Shown: positions 1 through 8,734, counted from the first letter of the stretch. The stretch: DNA of 64,000 bases from UM-FILTER-47-13 sp964445195 (GCA_964445195.1 CAYUKA010000007.1:24611-88610), one strand, 5' to 3'. The notes: generated by a model from the letters alone, not told the origin. A program made the numbers and translations.

Positions 1-557
1 AAAATTTCCGCCCCGCAGCGCAGTGCCTCAGCAAAGTCCGGCGCGGCGATCGGCATGATCATGAATTCCTGGATGTCAACCGGGTTATCGGCGTGTGCGC
101 CGCCATTGATGATATTCATCATCGGTGTCGGCAGTAAGTGCGCGAATGTGCCGCCAAGATAGCGGTAAAGCGGCAATTCAAGCTCGTCCGTCATCGCCTT
201 CGCCGTTGCCAGCGACACGCCGAGAATGGCGTTGGCCCCCAGCTTGCTTTTGTTCTTCGTACCATCGAGTTTAAGCATGGTCTGGTCGATATGCATCTGG
301 TCTTCGGCTTCCATGCCCGACAGCGCTTCGAAAATATCGTTATTGATATGATCAACGGCTTTCAGAACGCCCTTGCCGTTGTAGCGCGTCTTGTCCTTGT
401 CACGCAGCTCAATTGCCTCATGCGCCCCGGTCGAGGCACCCGACGGCACCGCCGCCCGCCCTGTCGCGCCGCTCTCCAGCAAGACATCGACTTCAATAGC
501 CGGGTTGCCGCGGCTATCCAGAATTTGCCGTCCGACAATATCAACAATCGCGCTCAT
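1..557 (-). CDS. eno: Enolase, N-terminal part (runs off the left edge)
   Basis: Enolase interconverts 2-phosphoglycerate and phosphoenolpyruvate in cytosolic glycolysis. Only the first 185 codons lie in the window. The frame opens with MSAIVDIVGRQILDSRGNP, the standard enolase N-terminus, followed by the flexible substrate loop GASTGAHEA (about residue 40) and INGGAHADN (about residue 150). The catalytic C-terminal barrel is outside. The start overlaps the kdsA stop by four bases (ATGA), so translation of the pair is probably coupled. kdsA-eno adjacency is usual in alphaproteobacteria. No defect is seen in the visible part. Confidence 0.97.
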   Translation of the reverse strand, partial: MSAIVDIVGRQILDSRGNPAIEVDVLLESGATGRAAVPSGASTGAHEAIELRDKDKTRYNGKGVLKAVDHINNDIFEALSGMEAEDQMHIDQTMLKLDGTKNKSKLGANAILGVSLATAKAMTDELELPLYRYLGGTFAHLLPTPMMNIINGGAHADNPVDIQEFMIMPIAAPDFAEALRCGAEI

Positions 558-1384
558 TTATGTATCCCCTTTGCAATTCGATCAATTTCAGTCATAGGTT
601 TAAGAATATCTTCCAGCTTATCCAGCTCTACCATATTAGGGCCATCCGAAGGTGCGTTATCCGGGTCCTGATGCGTCTCCATAAAAACCGCCGCGACACA
701 GCCCGTTGCCAAAGCCGCCTGGGCCAGATACGGCACCATCTCCCGGTCACCGCCGCTTGATGTTCCCGCGCCGCCCGGCTGCTGCACCGAATGGGTCGCA
801 TCGAAAACGACCGGGTAACCGGTTTGTGCCATAATCGGCAGGCTGCGCATATCGCTGACCAGCGTGTTATAACCAAAGCTGGCCCCGCGCTCGCACAGCA
901 TAATGTTTTCATTGCCGCTGTCTGCCAGTTTTTGCGCGACATTCTTCATATCCCACGGGGCGAGGAACTGGCCTTTCTTAACGTTAATCGCTTTGCCGGT
1001 CTGTGCCGCCGCAACCAGCAGGTCTGTCTGCCGGCACAAAAAGGCAGGGATCTGCAAAATATCCACATGCGGCGCTACAGAGGCACATTGTGCCTCACTG
1101 TGTACATCGGTAAGCATCGGTATGCCGAACTCGGCCTTTAGATCATCAAACACCGGCATAGCGGCGTCCAGACCCATGCCACGCGCGCCTTTTATAGAGG
1201 TACGGTTCGCTTTGTCGTAGGACGTTTTATATACAAACCCTATCCCGAGCCGGTCTGTAATATCCTTGATAGCGCCGCACATATCGAAAGCGTGATCACG
1301 ACTTTCCATCTGGCACGGTCCCGCCAATAAGACAAACAGCTTGTCATTCGCTATTTCGATGGAGCCAAGTGTAACGGCTTTCAT
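554..1384 (-). CDS. kdsA: 3-deoxy-D-manno-octulosonate 8-phosphate synthase
   Basis: KdsA condenses phosphoenolpyruvate with arabinose 5-phosphate to make Kdo-8-phosphate, precursor of the lipopolysaccharide inner core. The start at 1384 gives 276 residues, close to the family norm, and has a GAGG ribosome site just upstream; a longer frame back to 1438 would add 18 unconserved residues. The motif AGPCQMES (residues 21-28) carries Cys24. In this family a Cys here marks the metal-dependent class, whereas the metal-independent class, as in E. coli, has Asn. The stop overlaps the eno start. It fits the lipid A genes elsewhere in the window. Confidence 0.96.
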   Translation of the reverse strand: MKAVTLGSIEIANDKLFVLLAGPCQMESRDHAFDMCGAIKDITDRLGIGFVYKTSYDKANRTSIKGARGMGLDAAMPVFDDLKAEFGIPMLTDVHSEAQCASVAPHVDILQIPAFLCRQTDLLVAAAQTGKAINVKKGQFLAPWDMKNVAQKLADSGNENIMLCERGASFGYNTLVSDMRSLPIMAQTGYPVVFDATHSVQQPGGAGTSSGGDREMVPYLAQAALATGCVAAVFMETHQDPDNAPSDGPNMVELDKLEDILKPMTEIDRIAKGIHK

Positions 1385-1446
1385 GAAAATCCTCACTTTT
1401 ACCAAGAGCCAAGATAAAGTTTTTTTTTGGAAAGCCAAGAAAAGTT

Positions 1447-1475
1447 TGCATTCCCCACGCCGAATATGTTTTATC
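1447..1475 (+). promoter_or_regulatory. Possible promoter for the 91-residue gene
   Basis: TTGCAT at 1447-1452 and TTTTAT at 1470-1475 are separated by 17 bases, about 20 bases before the ATG at 1495. Each hexamer matches 4 of 6 consensus positions, so support is weak. Confidence 0.3.
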
Positions 1476-1494
1476 GCGCAAAAAGGACGAAAAT

Positions 1495-1770
1495 ATGGCT
1501 GACGACAGAGATGACAAAGATGACGAGCCAGATATCTCGCACCTGCCGGAACAGCATACTGTGCCTGATGACGTTAACTGGAAACAGGGTATTCATGTGC
1601 CTGTCGGCGTCGTCTCCGCAATATTCGGCCTCGCCGCAACAGGTCTGATCACAGCATGGCAGGCATACCCGGAAGAAATGAGTGATTGGGCAAGAGATAA
1701 AGTCGAAGCCGTCGATAGTACTCTGGCCCGGCATAGCTTTGTCTACCGTACTTTCAGACCCGGAGGTTAA
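1495..1770 (+). CDS. Unrecognised small protein with one possible membrane segment
   Basis: This 91-residue protein is not recognised. It has a very acidic N-terminus (MADDRDDKDDEPD), a hydrophobic stretch at about residues 37-54 that could span the membrane once, and a C-terminus ending RPGG. An AGGA ribosome site lies 7 bases before the ATG. It is transcribed against kdsA and pyrG, splitting an otherwise conserved pyrG-kdsA-eno order. Its stop codon falls inside the 18-bp repeat at 1767-1784, so its 3' end may have been shaped by the insertion discussed there. A frame on the opposite strand (1471-1734) is less convincing because it lacks a ribosome site and overlaps this one. Confidence 0.6.
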   Translation: MADDRDDKDDEPDISHLPEQHTVPDDVNWKQGIHVPVGVVSAIFGLAATGLITAWQAYPEEMSDWARDKVEAVDSTLARHSFVYRTFRPGG

Positions 1771-1784
1771 ACCAGCCGGCTTTG
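1767..1784. repeat. Displaced copy of the pyrG 3' end (direct repeat, copy 2)
   Basis: An 18-bp sequence matching the last 18 bases of pyrG (2349-2366) at 17 positions. Read on the minus strand it spells Gln-Ser-Arg-Leu-Val-stop, as pyrG does. The only difference is the third base of the Leu codon (CTG here, CTA in pyrG). The core contains the 8-bp palindrome AGCCGGCT. No further homology extends on either side. Confidence 0.85.
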
Positions 1785-1801
1785 ACTGTTTTCATGAGAA
1801 A

Positions 1802-2335
1802 TTAATCTGCATCCTGCACTGATACTTTTAGTGATTTGTGCCCAGCCAACAGATCTAACAGTAATAGCCTCAACACTTTCAACTCTTCCTCAATTTCGCC
1901 GTGTCCTTTAGGATAGTATACACCCTTTTTCAGTTGAATTTTATCATAGCTATAGCCAAGCGTTTCGCTCATTACTTTTAACAAATCGACTAAATTTTCG
2001 ACGTTAGCTGTTCCCCATCTCTCCATTTTCGCTTCATATGCTGCTTGTTGTGAAGGATCAGTTGGTGGAGTAGTGTCTTCACCAAAATTATCCATTAGAA
2101 CTTTCCAACTATCCAAGACCTTCTTTTCTTTTTTATTTTTTTCGGAAAATTCCAGCAGAATCATGTTTAGTGCCTGCACATGATTTACATCTAATGGAGT
2201 TGCTCGGGTGCTCATCAAGGTTTTAAAAATCCATATTTTTCTATTTCGCTTTTCTTTATTTTCTTCAATCAAGCTCTGAGCATAAACTGCCAGAAATGGA
2301 CTCACTAGAATCGCCAGAATTGTGAACCACTCCAT
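1802..2335 (-). CDS. Membrane-anchored protein, resembles DUF6680
   Basis: A 177-residue protein of unknown function. Residues 4-22 are hydrophobic (FTILAILVSPFLAVYAQSL) and look like an N-terminal membrane anchor. A charged, largely helical domain follows, with KTLMSTRATPLDVNHVQALN at about residues 38-57. I associate this pattern with DUF6680, from memory only. A GGGAG ribosome site follows the pyrG stop, and only 13 bases separate the genes, so it probably rides on pyrG transcription. Hand counts gave 19 G+C in 60 at 2101-2160 and 24 in 60 at 1861-1920, clearly poorer than pyrG (30 in 60 at 3601-3660). With the repeats on both sides, this suggests acquisition. Confidence 0.75.
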   Translation of the reverse strand: MEWFTILAILVSPFLAVYAQSLIEENKEKRNRKIWIFKTLMSTRATPLDVNHVQALNMILLEFSEKNKKEKKVLDSWKVLMDNFGEDTTPPTDPSQQAAYEAKMERWGTANVENLVDLLKVMSETLGYSYDKIQLKKGVYYPKGHGEIEEELKVLRLLLLDLLAGHKSLKVSVQDAD

Positions 2336-2348
2336 GATACTTGCTCCC

Positions 2349-2366
2349 TTAAACTAGCCGGCTTTG
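2349..2366. repeat. pyrG 3' end, copy 1 of the 18-bp direct repeat
   Basis: The final 18 bases of pyrG (codons for QSRLV and the stop), repeated at 1767-1784 with a single synonymous difference. The two copies are 582 bases apart and enclose exactly one gene, the AT-rich membrane protein. Such an arrangement is expected when DNA inserts at a gene's 3' end and leaves the gene intact. No recombinase lies between the copies. Confidence 0.85.
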
Positions 2367-3980
2367 TTCAATCGCCGCACCGATGAAGGAGCTGAAAAGC
2401 GGGTGCGGGTCAAAGGGCTTGGATTTCAGCTCCGGATGGAACTGCACACCAATAAACCATGGGTGGTCTTTATATTCGACAATCTCCGGCAGCTTGCCGT
2501 CCGGCGACATGCCAGAGAACAAAAGGCCCTTTTCCTGCAACCGTTCGACATAGTTCGTGTTGACTTCATAGCGGTGGCGATGGCGCTCGCTGATTTCCGT
2601 CGCATTATAGATGGCGGCAACCTTGCTGCCTTCCTGCAAAGCCGCGGGATAAGCGCCCAGGCGCATCGTTCCGCCCAGATCACCGTTCGCTTTTCGCTCT
2701 TCCCTGCCGCCGTCTTCTTTTTCCCATTCGGTCATCAGGCCGACAACCGCGTTATCACAAGCCCCAAACTCACTGGAATTTGCATCGTTCACGCCGCATA
2801 GATAGCGCGCCGCTTCGATCACCGCCATTTGCATACCAAAGCAAATCCCGAAATAAGGCACTTTATTCATGCGGGCAAAGTGCGCGGCCTGTATCTTTCC
2901 TTCGGCGCCGCGTTCGCCAAAACCGCCGGGCACAAGGATACCATTAATCCCGCCCAGATAGGTGGCCGGGTTATCGGTTTCAAAAACAGCGGACTCGATA
3001 TATTCGATATCAACCTTCACATTATTGGCGATTCCGCCGTGGATCAGCGCCTCGTTCAGGGACTTGTAGCTATCATTCAGGTTCGTGTATTTGCCGACAA
3101 CGGCAATCTTAACACTGCCTTCCGGTTCCTTGATCCGGTGAACGATATTTTCCCAGACGGACAGATCGGGCTTGTCGTCATGCGGCAGGCCAAAACAATC
3201 CAGAACCTGTTCATCCAGCCCTTCGGCATGATAGCTCAGCGGCACTTCATAGATCGTCGATACATCAAGCGCCGGGATCACCTTGTTCTCGTCAATATTA
3301 CAAAACAACGCGATCTTGCGCAGTTCATCCTGCTCGATCTCCCGGTCAGACCGGCAAAGCAGGATGCGCGGCCGGATACCCGCGCTCATCAGCTCTTTGA
3401 CCGAGTGCTGGGTCGGCTTGGTTTTCAACTCACCTGCCGCCGGAATATAGGGAAGAAGCGTGACATGAATGAACAGCGCCCGTTCCCGTCCCATTTCATT
3501 ACCGAACTGGCGGATTGCCTCAAGGAACGGCAGGCTTTCAATATCGCCTACTGTGCCGCCGATCTCGCACAAAACAAAATCAGCGCTGCCGTCTTTCTCG
3601 CGGATGAAATCCTTGATTTCGTCGGTGATATGCGGAATCACCTGGATCGTCGCACCAAGATAGTCCCCGCGGCGCTCGCGTGCCAGCACATTGGTATAAA
3701 TCCGCCCTGTCGTGACATTATCGCTCTGCCGGGCCGGGTTACCGGTAAAGCGCTCATAATGGCCAAGATCGAGGTCGGTTTCGGCGCCGTCATCAGTGAC
3801 ATAGACTTCGCCGTGCTGGAACGGGCTCATCGTACCCGGATCGACATTCAGGTACGGATCAAGCTTACATAAGCGGACACTGTAGCCCCGCGCCTGCAAT
3901 AGCGCGCCAAGAGCGGCGGAGCCGAGGCCCTTCCCCAAGGAAGAAACCACGCCGCCGGTAATAAAAATAAATCGTGTCAT
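2349..3980 (-). CDS. pyrG: CTP synthase
   Basis: PyrG aminates UTP to CTP using ATP and glutamine in the cytosol. The 543-residue protein has the usual two parts. The N-terminal amidoligase domain begins with the nucleotide-binding GGVVSSLGKGLGSAALG (about residues 9-25). The C-terminal class I glutaminase domain has its nucleophile Cys in FGICFGMQ (about residue 380) and the His-Glu pair in GVQFHPEL (about residue 515). Length is typical and nothing is missing. It lies 23 bases after secG in a tpiA-secG-pyrG operon. Its last 18 bases are duplicated at 1767-1784. Confidence 0.98.
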   Translation of the reverse strand: MTRFIFITGGVVSSLGKGLGSAALGALLQARGYSVRLCKLDPYLNVDPGTMSPFQHGEVYVTDDGAETDLDLGHYERFTGNPARQSDNVTTGRIYTNVLARERRGDYLGATIQVIPHITDEIKDFIREKDGSADFVLCEIGGTVGDIESLPFLEAIRQFGNEMGRERALFIHVTLLPYIPAAGELKTKPTQHSVKELMSAGIRPRILLCRSDREIEQDELRKIALFCNIDENKVIPALDVSTIYEVPLSYHAEGLDEQVLDCFGLPHDDKPDLSVWENIVHRIKEPEGSVKIAVVGKYTNLNDSYKSLNEALIHGGIANNVKVDIEYIESAVFETDNPATYLGGINGILVPGGFGERGAEGKIQAAHFARMNKVPYFGICFGMQMAVIEAARYLCGVNDANSSEFGACDNAVVGLMTEWEKEDGGREERKANGDLGGTMRLGAYPAALQEGSKVAAIYNATEISERHRHRYEVNTNYVERLQEKGLLFSGMSPDGKLPEIVEYKDHPWFIGVQFHPELKSKPFDPHPLFSSFIGAAIEQSRLV

Positions 3981-4003
3981 TAGTTCATAGTCAGGCTAGC
4001 AGT

Positions 4004-4363
4004 TTACTCCAGCGGCACCGAGGGCCTTTCCTCGGGGGCCGGCACACTCTCGTCCACAGGCGCTTCATCATCCACCACCGTAACCGAGGCCGGTACGGCA
4101 TCAATCTCGTCAAGAATACTGCGCGACGTCGTGTGCGTACCCGCCAGAATTCCCAGCAGAAGGCTGGTGCCAAAGAAACAGAACGCAAAAACCGTTGTCA
4201 TCTTGGTCAACGCATTCGCCGTACCGCCCGGTGTCGCCAGACCGCCCAGACCCCCGCTGCCGCCACCAATCCCGAGGCCGCCGCCTTCGGAACGCTGCAA
4301 CAGCACCAGGCAGATAATCCCCAGCGCCAAAATCAGATGTATCACCAGAACAACTTGTTCCAT
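4004..4363 (-). CDS. secG: Preprotein translocase subunit SecG
   Basis: SecG is the small accessory subunit of the SecYEG channel that aids SecA-driven protein export across the inner membrane. The 119-residue protein has two membrane helices (about residues 4-20 and 53-72). They are joined by the Gly-rich loop typical of the family (SEGGGLGIGGGSGGLGG), and an acidic, Pro-rich tail follows that alphaproteobacterial SecG proteins commonly carry. It sits between tpiA and pyrG, a widespread alphaproteobacterial order. The 33-base gap from tpiA suggests co-transcription. Confidence 0.95.
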   Translation of the reverse strand: MEQVVLVIHLILALGIICLVLLQRSEGGGLGIGGGSGGLGGLATPGGTANALTKMTTVFAFCFFGTSLLLGILAGTHTTSRSILDEIDAVPASVTVVDDEAPVDESVPAPEERPSVPLE

Positions 4364-4396
4364 GCCTTCAATCGCTTTCGCTTTTGTATCTTTTCG

Positions 4397-5152
4397 TCAG
4401 GCGGCCTTGGCAATGCCGATAAACTGGTCCGCTTTCAGGCTCGCGCCGCCAATCAGGGCGCCATCCACATTTTCAACGACAAACAGCGCCGCCGCATTAT
4501 CCGGCTTTACCGAACCGCCGTACAAAATACGGATATTCGTGGAATCCGCAAGCTTTTCTTGCAATGTGTCCCGTATAAAGCCGTGCATAGCGGCCACGTC
4601 TTCCGGGCTGGCAGTTTTACCGGTGCCGATCGCCCAGACCGGCTCATAGGCAATGACAAGATTATCCGCCGTGGCGCTGTCCGGAATTGATTCAAACAGC
4701 TGTTCTTTTACAACCTCATTCTCACGGCCGGCATCGCGTTCGGCTTCCTGTTCGCCGACACAGATAACTGTGACAAGACCGCTGGCATGGGCTTGCTCTG
4801 CCTTCGCTTTGACATCCGCACTGGTTTCGCCGTGGCCGTGGCGGCGTTCCGAATGGCCAAGAATTACATGACGACAGCCCAGATCGCTAATCATCGCTGC
4901 CGAAACATCGCCGGTATAAGCACCGTTTTCAGACGGGCTGCAATCCTGCGCACCTATATCAACGGGCATATGGCCATGATCGATATGTTTTTTCACAAGA
5001 TGGATATGTACAAAAGGCGGGCAGACAAGGAAATCACACCGGGCCATGATACCGTCTTCCGCCCCGATCGCCTTACCAATCTCGCCAATAAGGGCAACGG
5101 CGTCTTTTTCCAGCCCGTTCATCTTCCAGTTGCCGGCAATCAGTTTTTTCAT
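4397..5152 (-). CDS. tpiA: Triosephosphate isomerase
   Basis: TpiA interconverts dihydroxyacetone phosphate and glyceraldehyde 3-phosphate. The 251-residue TIM barrel shows every signature: GNWKMNG (residues 7-13, catalytic Lys), GHSERR (about residue 98, catalytic His), AYEPVWAIGTG (about residue 168, catalytic Glu) and the phosphate-binding YGGSVKPDN (about residue 211). A GGAGGG ribosome site precedes the ATG. It heads the tpiA-secG-pyrG operon and is divergent from ppiD across a 150-base spacer. Confidence 0.98.
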   Translation of the reverse strand: MKKLIAGNWKMNGLEKDAVALIGEIGKAIGAEDGIMARCDFLVCPPFVHIHLVKKHIDHGHMPVDIGAQDCSPSENGAYTGDVSAAMISDLGCRHVILGHSERRHGHGETSADVKAKAEQAHASGLVTVICVGEQEAERDAGRENEVVKEQLFESIPDSATADNLVIAYEPVWAIGTGKTASPEDVAAMHGFIRDTLQEKLADSTNIRILYGGSVKPDNAAALFVVENVDGALIGGASLKADQFIGIAKAA

Positions 5153-5224
5153 CGGCTTTACCCTCCGTGCCTGTCGTCAGTCCACAATGACCCTATCATG
5201 CCCGCCGCGAGATTCAATCACCTG

Positions 5225-5253
5225 TTGCCCCGTTGCGCACAGGGCTTTATAGT
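5225..5253 (+). promoter_or_regulatory. Predicted promoter for ppiD-trpE
   Basis: TTGCCC (5225-5230) and TATAGT (5248-5253) are separated by 17 bases. This is a good sigma-70-type match placed about 50 bases before the ppiD start, in the spacer shared with divergent tpiA. Confidence 0.5.
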
Positions 5254-5303
5254 CGCCCGAAGATTGACCACGACAACAGATACAAGAGCGAAGGCAAACA
5301 TCC

Positions 5304-7211
5304 ATGCTGAATGCGATGCGCGAAGGGGCGAAAGCCGGTTTTCTCAAATTCATCCTTATGGGATTTATGGTTCTGGCCGTTGGCGGGCTTGTGCTTATGG
5401 ATGTCGGCGGCTTCTTCCGCGGCGGTGTGGCGCGCACCCATGTTGCGCAGATCGAAGACCAGAAACTGGCGATGAATGATTTCGATCGCCTCGTGCGCCG
5501 TACACTCGCCAGCCAGGGGCTGGATACCGAAACCGCGTACCGGCTCGGCTTTATCCAGCAGATACTGCAAACAGAGATTTCCAAGAATATCCTGCAATAT
5601 GCCGCGCGCGATCTTGGCCTGCAGGTCGGTGACGATGCGGTCATGAAACAGATTACCCGACTCGTTGAACCGCTGACCGTCGACGGGCGCAGCCGGCGCG
5701 AGGCGCTGGCAAGAGTCCTGCAAAGCCAGGGCATGACGGAGCAGGAGCTGGTAGACATGGTCAAAGCCGAAATGACCAATATGCTGCTTCGCAACGCTAT
5801 TCAGATTGGCAGCGAGGTGCCCGCCGATAATGAAGCCCGCGACATTTATAAACACCGCAAAGAAGAACGTACCGTTAAGGCGATTTTTCTGCCCCATGAT
5901 GATATTACCGATGTCGCAGACCCGGCCGACGAGATATTGATGCCGCTTTACCAGGCCGGGCGGGAACGTTTCGCTATCCCCGAAAGCCGCAGCTTCACGA
6001 TCGCTGTCCTCACGCAGGATAAGCTCAAAGATACGATCGCCATCGACGAACAGGAGCTTCGTGATATCTACGAGCAGGACATCCTGACATTCTCCTTACC
6101 TGAGCGCCGTGTCCTGGAACAGGCTGTTCTCAGCAACCAGGCAACCGCTACAGCCATTGCCGCCGCAGTCACAGACGGCGCCACGCTGGAAGCCGCGGTT
6201 GAGAACGAAACCGGCAATGCCGACGGCTACCTTGGACAGGAAAACTTTGAACAGGCCGGCTTGCTTGAAGAAATCGGTGAACCTGCTTTTGCCGCCACAG
6301 TCGGCGATGTCGTAGGTCCGATTGAGACAGCCCTCGGCTGGCACGTGATCCGGATTGATGAGATATTAGAACCGGAAACCCAGCCATTTGAAGAAGTCCG
6401 TTCACAGCTTGAGGAAGAGATTATCCAGACCCGCCTGATGGATGACATGTTTATCATGGCCAACGCCATTGACGACAGTCTTGCCGGCGGTGCGGCACTT
6501 GAAGACACAGCCGCAGAAATGGATATGAACCTGCAAACCCTCGGCCCTGTCACAGAAATGGGGGCCAGCCCTGACCAGACCGAAGCGCTTACAGAGTTTC
6601 AGGCTGACCGCGCCATGATCATAGAAACGTTGTTTGCACTCGGTGAAGGTGAAATCTCACCGGTCATTGAGCTATCCAACGGCGATTACGCCGCTCTGCG
6701 CGTTGATACGATTACCGCTAAATCTTACGAGCCTTTTGAAGACGTCAGGGACAGCCTTGCCGCTACATGGGTGCAGGATCAGAAAGAAGTCGCCAACCAG
6801 ATCCGGGCGCGCGAGGCTTTACAGGCCCTGAATGCGGGCGATAAATCCCTGCAACAGGTTGCCTCTGACTTCGGACGCTCTATTAACACTTACGATCTTG
6901 TGCGCGACGAGCCCGCGGAAGCCCCGGTCAATAATAACGTGAAGCTGTTATTTTATAACCTGCCGCAGGCCTCATTCGGCATGGCCCCCGCCGACGAGGG
7001 GTTCCTGCTCGGCCAGATTACGGATGTCCGCTTGCCCGAAACAAGCGATTTAACTGCAGAAGATTTGCAGCCTTACCGGGATATTGTGCGAGGCGGCATG
7101 CAAAACGAGTTTGCAGAGATGTTCTTCCTGTATCTGCAATCCCGCTACGATGTGTCGATCAATGAGCGCCTGCTGACACAGACCTACGGACCGGGTAGCG
7201 AGCAGTTCTAA
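5304..7211 (+). CDS. ppiD: Peptidyl-prolyl isomerase PpiD (SurA N-terminal family)
   Basis: PpiD is an inner-membrane-anchored periplasmic chaperone that helps outer-membrane and secreted proteins leave the Sec channel. The 635-residue protein has a short cytosolic N-terminus, one membrane helix (about residues 15-35) and a SurA_N-like chaperone region. A parvulin-type domain follows at about residues 255-350, containing GPIETALGWHVIRI, and a long C-terminal chaperone region completes it. A GAAGG ribosome site precedes the ATG. Its stop overlaps the trpE start by one base, so the two are co-transcribed. The linkage to trpE is common in alphaproteobacteria although the functions are unrelated. 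Confidence 0.94.
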   Translation: MLNAMREGAKAGFLKFILMGFMVLAVGGLVLMDVGGFFRGGVARTHVAQIEDQKLAMNDFDRLVRRTLASQGLDTETAYRLGFIQQILQTEISKNILQYAARDLGLQVGDDAVMKQITRLVEPLTVDGRSRREALARVLQSQGMTEQELVDMVKAEMTNMLLRNAIQIGSEVPADNEARDIYKHRKEERTVKAIFLPHDDITDVADPADEILMPLYQAGRERFAIPESRSFTIAVLTQDKLKDTIAIDEQELRDIYEQDILTFSLPERRVLEQAVLSNQATATAIAAAVTDGATLEAAVENETGNADGYLGQENFEQAGLLEEIGEPAFAATVGDVVGPIETALGWHVIRIDEILEPETQPFEEVRSQLEEEIIQTRLMDDMFIMANAIDDSLAGGAALEDTAAEMDMNLQTLGPVTEMGASPDQTEALTEFQADRAMIIETLFALGEGEISPVIELSNGDYAALRVDTITAKSYEPFEDVRDSLAATWVQDQKEVANQIRAREALQALNAGDKSLQQVASDFGRSINTYDLVRDEPAEAPVNNNVKLLFYNLPQASFGMAPADEGFLLGQITDVRLPETSDLTAEDLQPYRDIVRGGMQNEFAEMFFLYLQSRYDVSINERLLTQTYGPGSEQF

Positions 7212-8734
7212 TGGACGGCGCGGTCACCGCTTTTAAAACATTCGAATCAGCCTTCACAGCAGGAAAAAGCCAGCTTGTTATGCGCTGGGTGCCCGCCGAC
7301 CTTGAAACACCGGTTTCCGCCTATCTGAAGCTGTGCCATGAGCAACCCTATAGCTTTCTTCTGGAATCAGTCGAAGGCGGCGCCTTCCTTGGCCGCTATT
7401 CGGCGATCGGTTTCGCCCCTGATCTGGTCTGGTCCTATCCCGGTGACGATTCAAAGCCTGAGAACCCGTTTGATACACTGCGCCGGCATGTGCGCGGTAG
7501 CCGGCTTGACGATGTACCAACTGACGCCCCGCCGATGGCTGCCTCGGGCCTGTTCGGTTACCTCGGCTACGGTATGGTGAAGCTAGTCGAAGACATACCT
7601 GATGACAATCCCGACCCTGTAGGCATTCCTGATGCCGTCATGATCCGCCCGACAATCATGGTTATTTTTGATAATGTCAAAAACATGATGTGCCTCGCCA
7701 CACCGGTCAGGATGCACCAAAACAATACCGAGCAAACGGCACGGCAGGTTTACACCGAAGCTCTGGGACGGCTTAGCGATACTATGGATAAGCTGACCGC
7801 GCCCCTGCCCGCTGCCGCCATCAATCCTGTCAGCACATTGAGTGCACCGCTCGCCGCACAGTCAGACACCAGCGAAGAGGATTACAAACAGGCCGTCCGC
7901 AAAGCCGTGGACTATATCCATGCCGGCGATATCTTCCAGGTCGTGCCATCATTGCGTTTCAAAGTGCCGTTCGACCTGCCGGCTTTTTCGCTTTATCGCA
8001 GCCTGCGGCGTATCAACCCGTCGCCGTTCCTGTTTCACCTGAACTTTGGGGACTTCGCATTGGTCGGCTCCAGCCCCGAGATCATGGTCAGGGTTCGTGG
8101 CGAACATATCACGATCCGCCCGATCGCCGGCACCCGCAAACGCGGTGCAACGCCTCAGGACGACAAGGCGTTAGCCGCAGACCTGCTGGCCGACGAAAAA
8201 GAACGGGCCGAACACCTCATGTTGCTTGATCTGGGGCGCAATGATGTTGGCCGGGTTGCTGAAATCGGCACAGTGAACGTCACCGAACAATTCACGGTCG
8301 AGCATTATTCACATGTCATGCATATTGTCTCAAATATCGAAGGCACATTAAGCCGCGATTGTGATTCGCTTGACGCGCTTTGCGCGGGCTTCCCGGCCGG
8401 CACCGTCAGTGGCGCACCGAAGATCCGCGCAATGGAAATTATCGACGAGCTGGAACCGCTCCGGCGCAGCTTCTATGCCGGTTGTATTGGCTACCTTGAC
8501 GGCCGCGGCGATGTCGATACCTGTATCGCTTTGCGTACAGCGCTGGTCAAAGACGGTATGATGTATGTACAGGCCGGGGCCGGCATCGTCGCCGACAGCG
8601 ACCCGGCGGCTGAATATAAGGAATGCTGTAACAAAGCCCGCGCGCTTATTGATGCAGCGGAGCAGGCCGTGACGGCGCATCAACCACAGGCTGACCAGCC
8701 GTCGTCACAAGACCGATGGAAGACGGCGTCGTAA
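7211..8734 (+). CDS. trpE: Anthranilate synthase component I
   Basis: TrpE makes anthranilate from chorismate with ammonia supplied by TrpG, the first committed step of tryptophan synthesis. The 507-residue protein has the N-terminal LLESVEGG element used in tryptophan feedback binding. It also has the chorismate-binding motifs PIAGTRKRG (about residue 305), DLGRNDVGRV (about 342) and TVSGAPKIRAMEIIDELEP (about 395). Its ATG overlaps the ppiD stop. Unusually, trpG does not follow directly: an opposite-strand deacetylase gene intervenes, and the last 89 bases of trpE overlap that gene's 3' end antisense. No leader-peptide attenuator was seen upstream. Confidence 0.97.
   Translation: MDGAVTAFKTFESAFTAGKSQLVMRWVPADLETPVSAYLKLCHEQPYSFLLESVEGGAFLGRYSAIGFAPDLVWSYPGDDSKPENPFDTLRRHVRGSRLDDVPTDAPPMAASGLFGYLGYGMVKLVEDIPDDNPDPVGIPDAVMIRPTIMVIFDNVKNMMCLATPVRMHQNNTEQTARQVYTEALGRLSDTMDKLTAPLPAAAINPVSTLSAPLAAQSDTSEEDYKQAVRKAVDYIHAGDIFQVVPSLRFKVPFDLPAFSLYRSLRRINPSPFLFHLNFGDFALVGSSPEIMVRVRGEHITIRPIAGTRKRGATPQDDKALAADLLADEKERAEHLMLLDLGRNDVGRVAEIGTVNVTEQFTVEHYSHVMHIVSNIEGTLSRDCDSLDALCAGFPAGTVSGAPKIRAMEIIDELEPLRRSFYAGCIGYLDGRGDVDTCIALRTALVKDGMMYVQAGAGIVADSDPAAEYKECCNKARALIDAAEQAVTAHQPQADQPSSQDRWKTAS

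Noticed and set aside
1471..1734. Minus-strand frame of 87 codons opposite the 91-residue protein
   Set aside because: No ribosome site and less protein-like composition; the plus-strand gene is preferred.
2829..3872. Long plus-strand open frame (about 347 codons) opposite pyrG
   Set aside because: It lies wholly inside an intact, well-conserved CTP synthase and lacks a ribosome site and domain features; it reflects codon bias of the sense gene.
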